Positions 1-7,184 of a stretch of 13,194 nt of DNA are shown here, piece by piece. The notes beneath the pieces are model-generated. The model saw nothing but the letters and a program-made list of their open reading frames with translations. It had not been told where the DNA came from and did no database searches. Positions within the stretch are counted from its first letter, which is position 1; each line of letters begins with the position of its first letter. The position numbers and the translations under genes were made by a program. The DNA is taken from contig SLPR01000404.1 of assembly GCA_007131895.1 (NCBI GenBank), forward strand, positions 1 to 13,194, written 5' to 3'. The DNA is from Bacteroidales bacterium (GTDB lineage: Bacteria; Bacteroidota; Bacteroidia; Bacteroidales; UBA7960).

Positions 1-1058
1 AATCCCAACCCCGATCCTTTTTCACCTTTAGTCCCGGGTTTGGTGGGTTGATTGGTCAGCCGAAAAAGATTTTCCCGCAATTGAGGTTCGATTCCCATGC
101 CGCTATCTGAAACTACAAACAGCAAATCATCATCCTGCTTTTGCACAGAAATCTTAATATTGCCCTGATTATGAGTGTATTTAATGGCATTGGTAAGAAG
201 ATTTCTTAAAATAAACTTCAGCATCTCCTTATCAACCACGATATAATCATCATAATCAACATAGGTAATCGTGCTTATTCCTTTCCCGATATAAAGTTGT
301 TCGCATGACAACACTACTTCTGCTACCACCACTCCGGGTTTAATTCTTTCCAAAGCCGGATAGATCAACCCTTTCTGCAATCTCGACCATTCCAGCAGAT
401 TCATTAACAGAGTATAGGTTTGCTCAGAAGCACTGAATATATTATGCGCATATTGCTGAATCTTCTCATGTGAGAATTCCGCTGCATTCTTCATCAGGAT
501 CTCACTGAAGCCAAGCAATACAACAAAAGGATTTCTCAGGTCATGGGCAATGATGGAAAATAACTTCTCTTTGGTGGCATTCAGATCCCGAAGTTCTGCA
601 TTGGCCTCATTGAGTTTGTTAAGGGTATTGACCAAAGTTTGCTTTTCCTTGAGGAGCTGTCTCTGCATGTTATTGATATCGCGGTTAAGATCATGAAGGA
701 TTTGGTTTTGACTCACCAGCTGACGGGCATCTACCCCGCCAACAATGAGCAATTCACCGTCTTTTTTGTAAACTTCAGCCTGTATGGACGCATTAACAGA
801 ATTAAGACTGCCGATGGTCAGAAATCCTGAAAATACCAATGACCCGGAGCCGGTTGATGCAGCGAGCGATTCAAACCGGGGATTCAGAATATTTTTCCAG
901 GGTTCTTCTTCCTTAAAGAGGGAGGTCATGGCCGGATTGGCAAAAATCAATGATTTGTCGGCAGAGAACAAGGCGATGCAAAGAGAATTGTTTTGCATCA
1001 ATGTTGCCATTAACTCATCTGACCAGGCAGGAAAAATCAAGGATAGGTCTTTTCGCAT
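1..1058 (-). CDS. PAS-like sensor histidine kinase, 3' end cut by window edge
   Basis: A cytoplasmic two-component sensor kinase of which the first 352 residues are visible; the frame is open to base 1. It has no signal peptide or membrane helix. Residues about 17-115 look like a divergent PAS fold, followed by a likely coiled coil (about 117-163). The HisKA H-box reads FSIIAHDLRNPF, with phospho-acceptor His172. The N-box is LLTNAIKYT (Asn290), the G1 box is DSGMGI (about 318-323), and the G2 box GSGLG begins at about 348 as the window ends. The ATG at 1058 lies 2 nt after the stop of the upstream gene, so translation is probably coupled. I see no Shine-Dalgarno. The gene is third in a unit behind a CarH-like B12 protein and an unknown helical protein, so its input may come from them rather than from a ligand of its own. 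Any receiver domain or partner regulator would lie beyond the left edge. Confidence 0.93.
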   Translation of the reverse strand, partial: MRKDLSLIFPAWSDELMATLMQNNSLCIALFSADKSLIFANPAMTSLFKEEEPWKNILNPRFESLAASTGSGSLVFSGFLTIGSLNSVNASIQAEVYKKDGELLIVGGVDARQLVSQNQILHDLNRDINNMQRQLLKEKQTLVNTLNKLNEANAELRDLNATKEKLFSIIAHDLRNPFVVLLGFSEILMKNAAEFSHEKIQQYAHNIFSASEQTYTLLMNLLEWSRLQKGLIYPALERIKPGVVVAEVVLSCEQLYIGKGISTITYVDYDDYIVVDKEMLKFILRNLLTNAIKYTHNQGNIKISVQKQDDDLLFVVSDSGMGIEPQLRENLFRLTNQPTKPGTKGEKGSGLG

Positions 1059-1060
1059 AA

Positions 1061-1522
1061 CTAATGTGCTGTATATGGCGGCTCAAGGCTCTCTTGTGAA
1101 AGTTTGACAAAAACAGGAATATTGATTTGTATCCAGGTATAATAAGGCAAAATTTGCTGAAAAGACGCATTTGTTAATTCTTCCTGTAAAATAGTAATCC
1201 AGGAGTTTAACTGTGCCGCCCAGTAGCTGGTAGTAAAACCCCGGCTTCGGTAGGCTCTGAAAACCCACAAAATGGTTTCAACCAAAACCTCGCTATTGTG
1301 ATGCTGAAAAATGGAGGACATAAAGCGCTGGTGGTTGGCATGGTTGTCTTTCATCATTTCAATGTTGTCTTTACCCACCACTTTTTCTATATCTTGCCGG
1401 CTGAGCATGTGCCGGTTAATGCGCGAAAGCAGGATTTGTGCTTTATCCTGATATTCGCGGGCTGCCTCATCGTTAACCTGCTGCAGCTTTCCTGCGGTTT
1501 CCAGAAGTTTGTTCTTATCCAT
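1061..1522 (-). CDS. All-helical protein of unknown function between B12 sensor and kinase genes
   Basis: I do not recognise the family. The 153-residue product has no signal peptide, membrane helix or cysteine, and is predicted to be almost wholly helical. Residues 1-60 are charged and coiled-coil-like. The central part (about 60-115) is rich in His, Trp and aromatic residues: NHANHQRFM, then HHNSEVLVETILWVFRAY, GFTTSYWAAQLNSW. That pattern resembles a conserved helical sensor or globin-like bundle, but no fold can be assigned by eye. The ATG at 1522 overlaps the end of the B12-protein gene by 8 bp (stop at 1515), and its own stop at 1061 is 2 nt before the kinase ATG. Such tight coupling implies a shared job, for example as an adaptor between the cobalamin sensor and the kinase, or as a second sensor with a bound cofactor. 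The gene is certain; the role is inference. Confidence 0.88.
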   Translation of the reverse strand: MDKNKLLETAGKLQQVNDEAAREYQDKAQILLSRINRHMLSRQDIEKVVGKDNIEMMKDNHANHQRFMSSIFQHHNSEVLVETILWVFRAYRSRGFTTSYWAAQLNSWITILQEELTNASFQQILPYYTWIQINIPVFVKLSQESLEPPYTAH

Positions 1523-2183
1523 TGCTATTGATTTTTTTAATAAACAACTCTACACTTTTTAAATCGGGCTGATACGATATATTACGGTAAGCATTTAAGA
1601 CTTCTTTGCCTCCATGCCTGAAGGCCTGCCCGCCAACAAGAATAAATAGTTCGGGAAACTCTTCCCTGATGGCCTGAAGCATTTTTTCCAGGTAGGGCAA
1701 ATTAAAATAAAGACTTAATGACAAGGCAACCATGTCGGGTTGTATCTCATTTATAAATTGAATTAATTCCCGGGTGGGGGTATTGGCACCTAAGAAATGA
1801 GCATTCCACCCATTTAGTTCAAAGACATCTGAGACCATCTTGATTCCGATTTGATGGTGTTCGTTTTCCACACAGCCTACCACAACGGTTTTATTAATTT
1901 TTTGCCCGGAAATAACGTTTATATAAAATTCGTTGATGAGTGCCTCGGCAATGGCAGAAGCCATATGTTCGGTGGCTACACTTATTTTCCCTTGTTCCCA
2001 CAGCTCGCCAATATCGTACAATGCGTTCCTGATTAAATCCTCATAAACATCCTGCACCGTTGCCTTTTTTTCAAGCAATTCATTGGAAATCGCTGAACAG
2101 CGGAGTCGGTCACCTTTTATCAATGCGTCAAGGAATTCCTTGTAGATCAGACCATCTGCGGTATTAATGATAAATGCTGACAT
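1515..2183 (-). CDS. Stand-alone CarH/LitR-like cobalamin-binding sensor protein
   Basis: A 222-residue soluble protein with two parts. Residues about 10-95 form the helical B12-binding cap, and it carries Trp62, Glu72 and His73 in exact Wx9EH spacing. That motif marks the adenosylcobalamin photoreceptors CarH/LitR, where it covers the 5'-deoxyadenosyl group. Residues about 98-215 form the Rossmann-like B12 domain, with ExHxxG (Glu108, His110 as lower cobalt ligand, Gly113), the SxL motif (SLSL, 155-158) and VGGQAF (183-188). No MerR DNA-binding domain is fused, and no methyltransferase or mutase gene is nearby, so a sensor is likelier than a corrinoid carrier. The ATG at 2183 is preferred over an in-frame TTG at 2192. 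Unlike Thermus CarH, the residue after the Trp is Glu63, not His, so any photochemistry may end differently. The gene leads a coupled unit with an unknown helical protein and a histidine kinase. Cobalamin binding is firm; light sensing is inferred. Confidence 0.92.
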   Translation of the reverse strand: MSAFIINTADGLIYKEFLDALIKGDRLRCSAISNELLEKKATVQDVYEDLIRNALYDIGELWEQGKISVATEHMASAIAEALINEFYINVISGQKINKTVVVGCVENEHHQIGIKMVSDVFELNGWNAHFLGANTPTRELIQFINEIQPDMVALSLSLYFNLPYLEKMLQAIREEFPELFILVGGQAFRHGGKEVLNAYRNISYQPDLKSVELFIKKINSNG

Positions 2184-2193
2184 AACGACCAAT

Positions 2194-2233
2194 TTTTCAA
2201 CAAAGGTACATCATTTTCAGGGGTTAGCTAACC
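2194..2233 (-). promoter_or_regulatory. Bacteroidota-type promoter of the B12 sensor unit
   Basis: On the minus strand TACCTTTG (2208-2201) matches the Bacteroidota -7 consensus TAnnTTTG exactly. Nineteen nt upstream, TTAG (2231-2228) is a fair -33 element (consensus TTTG or TTG). Transcription would start at about 2196-2194, giving a 5' leader of only about 12 nt before the ATG at 2183. The -33 element lies inside a perfect 12-bp palindrome. Confidence 0.65.
2222..2233. promoter_or_regulatory. Perfect 12-bp palindrome, candidate operator
   Basis: GGTTAGCTAACC is identical on both strands and covers the -33 region of the promoter for the B12 sensor unit. The position, from about -27 to -39 relative to the inferred start, fits a dimeric regulator that would block or recruit polymerase. 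The binding protein is unknown; it could be the response regulator of the neighbouring kinase. A chance palindrome cannot be excluded. Confidence 0.4.
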
Positions 2234-2424
2234 ATTTCCTAATATTGGAAAATCATTGGAGAGGATATAAAAGACAAGCCCAAACGATTCGATTCAATTC
2301 ATGATGATCTGCTTTTTGCAGTGGGTCTCAGAGCCAACGCCTTTCAAGTCGACCGGCAAAATTCAGGGTGAGAGATTTATTTGAGCACCTTGTCAAATCG
2401 TTAAAAGAAGGAAGATCATAAACA
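2234..2424. other. Non-coding gap between outer-membrane channel and B12 unit
   Basis: I see no convincing gene here. A short plus-strand frame ends at about 2420 with a plausible peptide tail (RDLFEHLVKSLKEGRS), but it has no start and is only about 35 codons long. It may be a remnant of a lost gene or chance. No promoter box was found on the plus strand. Confidence 0.4.
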
Positions 2425-2448
2425 CCTGCCAGACAAGGCTCTGGCAGG
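2425..2448 (-). terminator. Hairpin after the efflux operon, possible terminator
   Basis: CCTGCCAGA and TCTGGCAGG form a perfect 9-bp stem around a 6-nt loop. It lies 22 bp past the stop codon of the outer-membrane channel gene, where a terminator is expected. The following minus-strand tract (TGTTTATG) is only weakly T-rich, so it may instead be a repetitive extragenic palindrome. Confidence 0.5.
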
Positions 2449-2470
2449 CAAAAGAATATGCATTTGCTTC

Positions 2471-3730
2471 TTAGAACTCCACCAGCCATTGCCCTGATTC
2501 TTTGGACAATTCCACCAGGGAAACGGCAAATTGGGACAGGGTTTCATAGTAGTTCATATACACTTCATTCATGGTTCGTTGAGCTTCCAGCACTTCCAGC
2601 AGGGATAAATCTCCCCGCTGATAGGAATAAACAATGGCATCTCTGACCCTTTCAGCATCCTGCAAAATGCTTTCAGTAAAAAGGAGTCTTTTTTGAATCA
2701 ATAGTTGATATTTTTGCCAGGCACTTTGCAATCCAGCTTCGGCATCCAGCATGTTAGCGCTGAGTTCGGTCTGGGCTTGTTGCAGCTCAAAACAGCTCAT
2801 ACGAAATTCACCACTGTTAAATCCTGAAAATTTCAACGGAATTATCAGTCCGCCATATACAGCAGAAAACCCCGGGCCTGGCCTTACCGCATCTTCATTG
2901 TGATAACCCATTATGAGAGAAATATCAGGCAATCGCTCGGCACGCGACAATTTCAAGGCAAACTCACCAGCTTCCACATTGCGTTGCGCCGCAAGAATAT
3001 CAGGCCGGTTTTCCAGGGTTTACTCCCGAAGATCGTCGTAGGTAACCAGTGAGGGACTGATTTGCAAATCACCTGTAAACACCAGAGAATCGGTGGTAAT
3101 ACCTCCCATAAGAAAATACACCTCACCCATCAGTTCAGCATAATCTGTTCGTAAATCAAAAATTTCTGCCTGAAAATTGCGCGCTTCAAGCCGGGTCTGG
3201 ATCAGATCTATCTCCCCTATTTCTCCCGCATTAAACAGCGCCTGATTTACCTCTATAAGCTCATTGAGCTGATCCATGGTGAGATTCATCCGCTGGGAAA
3301 CTAACTGATGGGTGAGCAAGTCCACATAAGAACGAGCTGCATCAGCCCGGAGGTAGCGCAGGAAGTCATCCAGTTGTGCCTGGGATGCATAATTCTCAGC
3401 ACGAGCTTGCCTGATGCGGTTGCGACGCTTACCGAACAGCTCAACAGGTATTTCCATTTCAAATTCAATGTTGCGTGGAAAACCTGAGAATTCATCCTCG
3501 TCAAAAACCGGAAAAATCATTTCCAGTTCCGGGTCTTCAAATACCCGGGCAGCTGCCACAGCTGCTTCAGCAATGGAGACGTTGTAATTTTCAACAATTA
3601 GTTCCAGGTTGTTGCTTAGCACCGTCTGAAGGAATTCCTCAAATGAGATCTCCCGAATATTGCGCTGAGCATCAAGGCTGCTGTGCGCTGTTAGCAGAAC
3701 AATTAAAGCTATGGTGAGATTTCTTATCAT
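2471..3730 (-). pseudogene. CzcC/TolC-like outer-membrane efflux channel with in-frame stop
   Basis: An outer-membrane factor that would form the exit duct of the metal efflux system. The single open frame runs from ATG 3730 to the stop at 2471 and spans 420 codons, a normal CzcC length. It is interrupted at codon 237 by TAA (3022-3020). Residues 1-22 are a signal peptide ending near LDAQ. The long helical repeats characteristic of the family follow, including FGKRRNRIRQARAENYASQA and FNAGEIGEIDLIQTRLEARN. After the stop the homology continues without loss of frame (TLENRPDILAAQRN, a typical family motif), so one base substitution, for example CAA to TAA, explains the break. The C-terminal half has only a GTG at 2977 as a possible restart, and neither half alone could form a trimeric channel. 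The gene is third in the order adaptor, pump, channel. It may be a real nonsense mutation, a sequence error or, less likely, read through. Confidence 0.85.
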
Positions 3731-3737
3731 GGCTACT

Positions 3738-3837
3738 GGGTTGTTGGGTTATTCGTTATTGAGTTATTGGGTTATCGAAGCGAAGCGGAGATCCCGCGAC
3801 TGAAAGGATGCGGGATTGGGTTATTGGGTTAATAGGT
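3738..3837. repeat. Octamer repeat GGGTTATT with embedded hairpin, before the channel gene
   Basis: Degenerate 8-bp units GGGTTATT / GAGTTATT occur at 3738-3775 and again at about 3818-3837. The first block starts 8 bp upstream of the channel ATG at 3730. Between the blocks, ATCCCGC (3791-3797) and GCGGGAT (3810-3816) form a 7-bp inverted repeat with a 12-nt loop. A 20-bp stretch (3744-3763) recurs exactly at 8346-8365 before the adaptor gene. Confidence 0.75.
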
Positions 3838-3941
3838 TACTGAAGGGAAGCAGAAATTCTGCACAACAGGCGGGATTTTGCGACCCTCAGCCTCAACCTC
3901 TACCTTAACCTATGCTCTTTTCACTTTTAGTTTTTAGTTTT
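3838..3941. other. Low-complexity spacer downstream of the pump gene
   Basis: This AT-rich stretch holds an odd-centred palindrome (GCAGAAATTCTGC, 3850-3862), a CCTCAACCT-like run, and a CTTTTAGTTTTTAGTTTTTCACT tract of which the minus strand reads as AAAAGTGAA/AGTTAAAAG units. Similar tracts follow the adaptor gene at about 7165-7184. No gene or classical terminator is visible. Confidence 0.5.
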
Positions 3942-6900
3942 TCACTCTTCACTTTTAACTCTCCTTTCCACCAGGTAATACACAACGGGGAGTACAATCA
4001 TTGTAAGGATAGTGGCTGTAATTAGCCCTCCCATGATGACGGTGGTGAGAGGTCTCTGGATATCGCTTCCTACGCCAAAAGCGAAAGCAGCGGGCAGCAC
4101 CCCGAAAAGAGTTGTCATTGCAGTAATCAAAACGGGTCGCAGGCGCATCACCGAGCCTTGCAGAACTGCTTCTTTCAGGCTCAGTGCTTTTTTCATTTTC
4201 ACCCTGTTGAGGTTGGAAATAAGGATTACTCCATTTTGTACGGCCAACCCCGAGAGAGCTATAAATCCAACGGTACTGGCAACATTTACCGTCATACCTC
4301 TGAACTGCAGGGCAAGCAACCCTCCCAGAATTGCCAGCGGCAATGAGGAGAGAATAACCATAGGATGACGGACGGTACCAAACTCGGCATAGAGCAACAG
4401 GAAAATAATGGCAAGAACCATGGCGAGAATAATAAGGGCACGTCCTTCTGCCCGTTCTTTATTTTCAAACAAACCACCCCATTCTATAGCGTACAAGTCT
4501 TTATCATAAACCACATTCTCATCAATTGCCCGCTGGCCATCTCTCAAAAAGTGAGAGAAATCGCGACCCCGCAGGTTGAGCTTTACCGTGGCATGGCGTC
4601 GGTTCATTTCACGTGAAATGGTACTTTCACCGGTTGTATTTACGATATCAGCCACCTGAGACAAGGCAATGGTGGCACCATCAGGCGAAGTAAGCAGCAG
4701 GTTGCCGATTTTTTCGGGAGTATTGCGCACCTGCTCAGGGAAGCGGAGTATCACATCATACCGGCGCTGGCCAAGAAATATTTCCGATACTTCACGCCCG
4801 CCAATTCCTACTTCAATAAGTTCCGAAATCTGCGATACATTGATACCAAATCTTGCAGCAGCATCCCGATCTACCACAATCTGCATCTGCGGAAGAGGAG
4901 GCTCCTGGTCAATGGCAAGGTCTACTGCACCTTCAACCCCTTCAAGGATTTCAAGGATATCTTCGGCAATGCGGCGGGTTTCCACGAAATCTTCCCCAAA
5001 AACCTTTACTACCAGCTCACTGTGTGCCCCGGCCACCTTGTCATTTACCCCGTCAATCATGGGTTGAGAGAAACCTACGGTAATACCGGGTATCTGCTGA
5101 AAACGGGCATCCATCTCATCAATCAAATCCAGTTTACTTCTGCGGGGTCTCCAGGTGTTGTAGGGATGCAGACCCACCATTGCTTCAATATGGGAAGGGG
5201 TAAAAGGGTCGGTACCATCATCGTTGCGCCCCAGCTGGGTAACAATAAAGCTAACTTCGGGGAATTCCCGGGTAACGTCTCTTAATTCTGAAGCCATTTC
5301 TGCACCCTTTTCGATGGATATACCCGAGGGTAGTTTCACCTGCAGCCAGATGGATCCTTCATCAATATAGGGCAGAAACTCCTTTCCGATGCGTATGAAC
5401 ACGAAAGCCGTCAACAATACCGCCAGTAAAGCTGTAAGATGGCAAACCTGGGAAAGTCAAGCAGGAAAGACATCAAATCCCGGCATCTGTCTTTCAACCA
5501 TTCCATGGGTTTATTGACAAAAACCTTAGAGGGCTTGCTGTAGGCCCAAAGCATCAGTCCGGGAATTACCGCAAGAGAAAACAACAACGCACCCCCCAGC
5601 GCATAGGCTACGGTGTAGGCCATGGGAATGAAAAACTTCCCTTCAATACGTTCAAATGCAAACAAGGGTAGGTGTGCAGCAATGATAATCAAAACAGAGA
5701 AAAATATGGGTCGCGCAATTCTCAGGGTACTGTCGGCCACCCGTTCTTCGGTAAATACTTCATCCGGATTTTTTTCTCTTCGTGCCTGAAGTGATTCTAC
5801 AATAACAATGGCCGCATCCACCAGGATACCAAAACTCAAGGCACCCAGCGAAAGCAGGTTGGCTGGAATATCAGTTAGATACATCAGAGCAAAAGCGATA
5901 AGCATGGCAAAGGGAATGACTGAAGCCACAATCAAAGCCGACTTTACACTTCCCATAAAAAGCAGAAGGATAAGAATTACCAGCCCGATGCCCTGCAGCA
6001 GCGTAAAGGAAACCGAGCGAATGGTGGTTTTGATGAGATCCGTGCGGTCATAATATACATCTATCCATACGCCATCGGGCAAAATGCGTTGGTTAAGCTC
6101 CTCCACCATGGCATTAACCCCTGCCAATACGGGCGATGGGTCTTCGTGACGCAACAATACTACGATACCCTGCACCAGGTCATCTTCATCGTCGCGGCCC
6201 AGCATGCCATTGCGCTCCATGGCACCCAGTCTCAAATCGCCCAGATCACGCAGGAATACAGGCGTTCCTTCGATGGAAGTAACCACCACATTTCCAAGGT
6301 CTTCCAGGGAACGAACCAGTCCAATTCCACGGATAACGTAAGCCAGGTTGCCACGAACCACACGCCCGCCACCGGCATTGGAGTTATTGATTTCAACAGC
6401 TTCTATTACATCATCCAGTGATAGATTGTATTTTACCAGCATTTCAGGGTCTATTTCACACTGAAACTGCGTGGTTTCACCTCCATGACTTACCACTTCG
6501 GCTACCCCGAAGATCTCCCTGAGTTTTGGAATGACCACCCACTCCTGCAATTCACGCAACTCTCTCTGACTGTAGGTATCAGAATGCAATGTATAGCGGA
6601 ATATCTCACCCGTAGGACTGGTGAGAGGCTCCAGCTCGGGGTCGGCCCCCTCGGGAAGTTCTGCCTCTATGAGTCGTTCGCGAATAAGCTGCCTGGCAAA
6701 ATAATCGTCCATCCCATCGGCAAAAACCAGGGTAATCATGGAAAGTCCAAAAGTACTTTTGGACCGCATGACTACCAGCCCGGGCATCCCATTGAGTGCC
6801 CGCTCCAGGGGTACGGTAATTTGTTCTTCCACCGTTTCGGCAGCATGACCCGGGTATTGGGTAACTACCATAGAGGTTACATCAGCAATATCGGGATAGG

Positions 6901-7015
6901 CATCTATTTCAAGCTGGGTAAAGGAGTAGTAGCCGAAAACACCCAGCAGCAAAAACAAAGCGGCCATTATGCCACGCCGGGATAAGCATATTTGTATGAA
7001 TCTTTCTATAAACAT
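3942..7015 (-). pseudogene. CzcA-like heavy-metal RND efflux pump, frameshifted
   Basis: The inner-membrane proton-driven pump of a tripartite metal exporter (HME-RND family). Starting at ATG 7015, frame one reads 526 homologous residues and then goes out of frame, stopping at 5411. Homology resumes in the -1 frame at base 5438 (LTALLAVLLTAFVFIRIGKEF) and runs to the stop at 3942. Together they make about 1,024 residues, normal for CzcA. Loss of one base in the ATC-TTA-CAG region (about 5440-5435) explains it. Visible features are TM1 (about 15-33), the periplasmic porter loop, the TM4 proton-relay segment SFGILVDAAIVIVE (Asp400 and Glu407 kept, Ser394 where CzcA has Asp402), and a C-terminal membrane helix cluster ending LPVVYYLVERR. 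The metal is not decidable by eye. The break lies just before TM7, between the two halves of the protein; a TTG at 5417 could start the second half but would truncate TM7. Real decay and sequencing error both remain possible. Confidence 0.88.
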
Positions 7016-7026
7016 GATTGGGTATC

Positions 7027-7082
7027 GGGTTAATAGGTTATTGAGTTAATGGGTTAATGGGTTATTGAGTTAATGGGTAATG
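7027..7082. repeat. Octamer tandem repeat, consensus GGGTTAWT, before the pump gene
   Basis: Seven consecutive 8-bp units (GGGTTAAT, AGGTTATT, GAGTTAAT, GGGTTAAT, GGGTTATT, GAGTTAAT, GGGTAATG) begin 12 bp upstream of the pump start codon at 7015. On the transcribed strand they read ATTAACCC / AATAACCC and would lie in the translation-initiation region. They run into an ATGAATT repeat at about 7081-7097. Confidence 0.85.
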
Positions 7083-7184
7083 AATTATGAATTATGAGTG
7101 ATGTTGCTTCTCTCGTCTCTCGTCTCTTATCACTATTCTCTTCATTTACAATTAACAACTCCATCTCTTTTAACTTTTCACTTT
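7083..7184. other. Low-complexity spacer between adaptor and pump genes
   Basis: It contains ATGAATT units (to about 7097), a TCTCTCGTCTCTCGTCTCT run (about 7109-7127) and a TTTTAACTTTTCACTTTC tract next to the adaptor stop. No gene, promoter box or strong terminator is seen. Confidence 0.5.

Noticed and set aside
639..1107. Plus-strand open frames opposite the histidine kinase
   Set aside because: Their products resemble no family, while the opposite strand encodes clear H, N and G boxes.
2184..2192. TTG at 2192 as start of the B12 protein
   Set aside because: ATG at 2183 is a better start, and with the inferred transcription start near 2195 the TTG would be almost leaderless.
2290..2420. 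Short plus-strand frame ending KSLKEGRS before 2420
   Set aside because: It has no plausible start, is only about 35 codons long and is not recognisable; noted only as a possible remnant.
2471..2977. Separate gene starting at GTG 2977
   Set aside because: It is the in-frame continuation of the outer-membrane channel after the TAA; the residues between TAA and GTG are also homologous.
4012..5285. Long plus-strand frames opposite the pump gene
   Set aside because: They are antisense shadows of the RND coding sequence, with low-complexity products and no family resemblance.
3942..5417. Independent half-pump gene starting at TTG 5417
   Set aside because: The reading frame is open and homologous upstream of the TTG to 5438, and this start would truncate TM7; a frameshifted single gene explains it better.
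7027..7082. Telomere-like or CRISPR-like array
   Set aside because: The units are contiguous 8-mers without spacers and are AT-rich; no cas genes are nearby.
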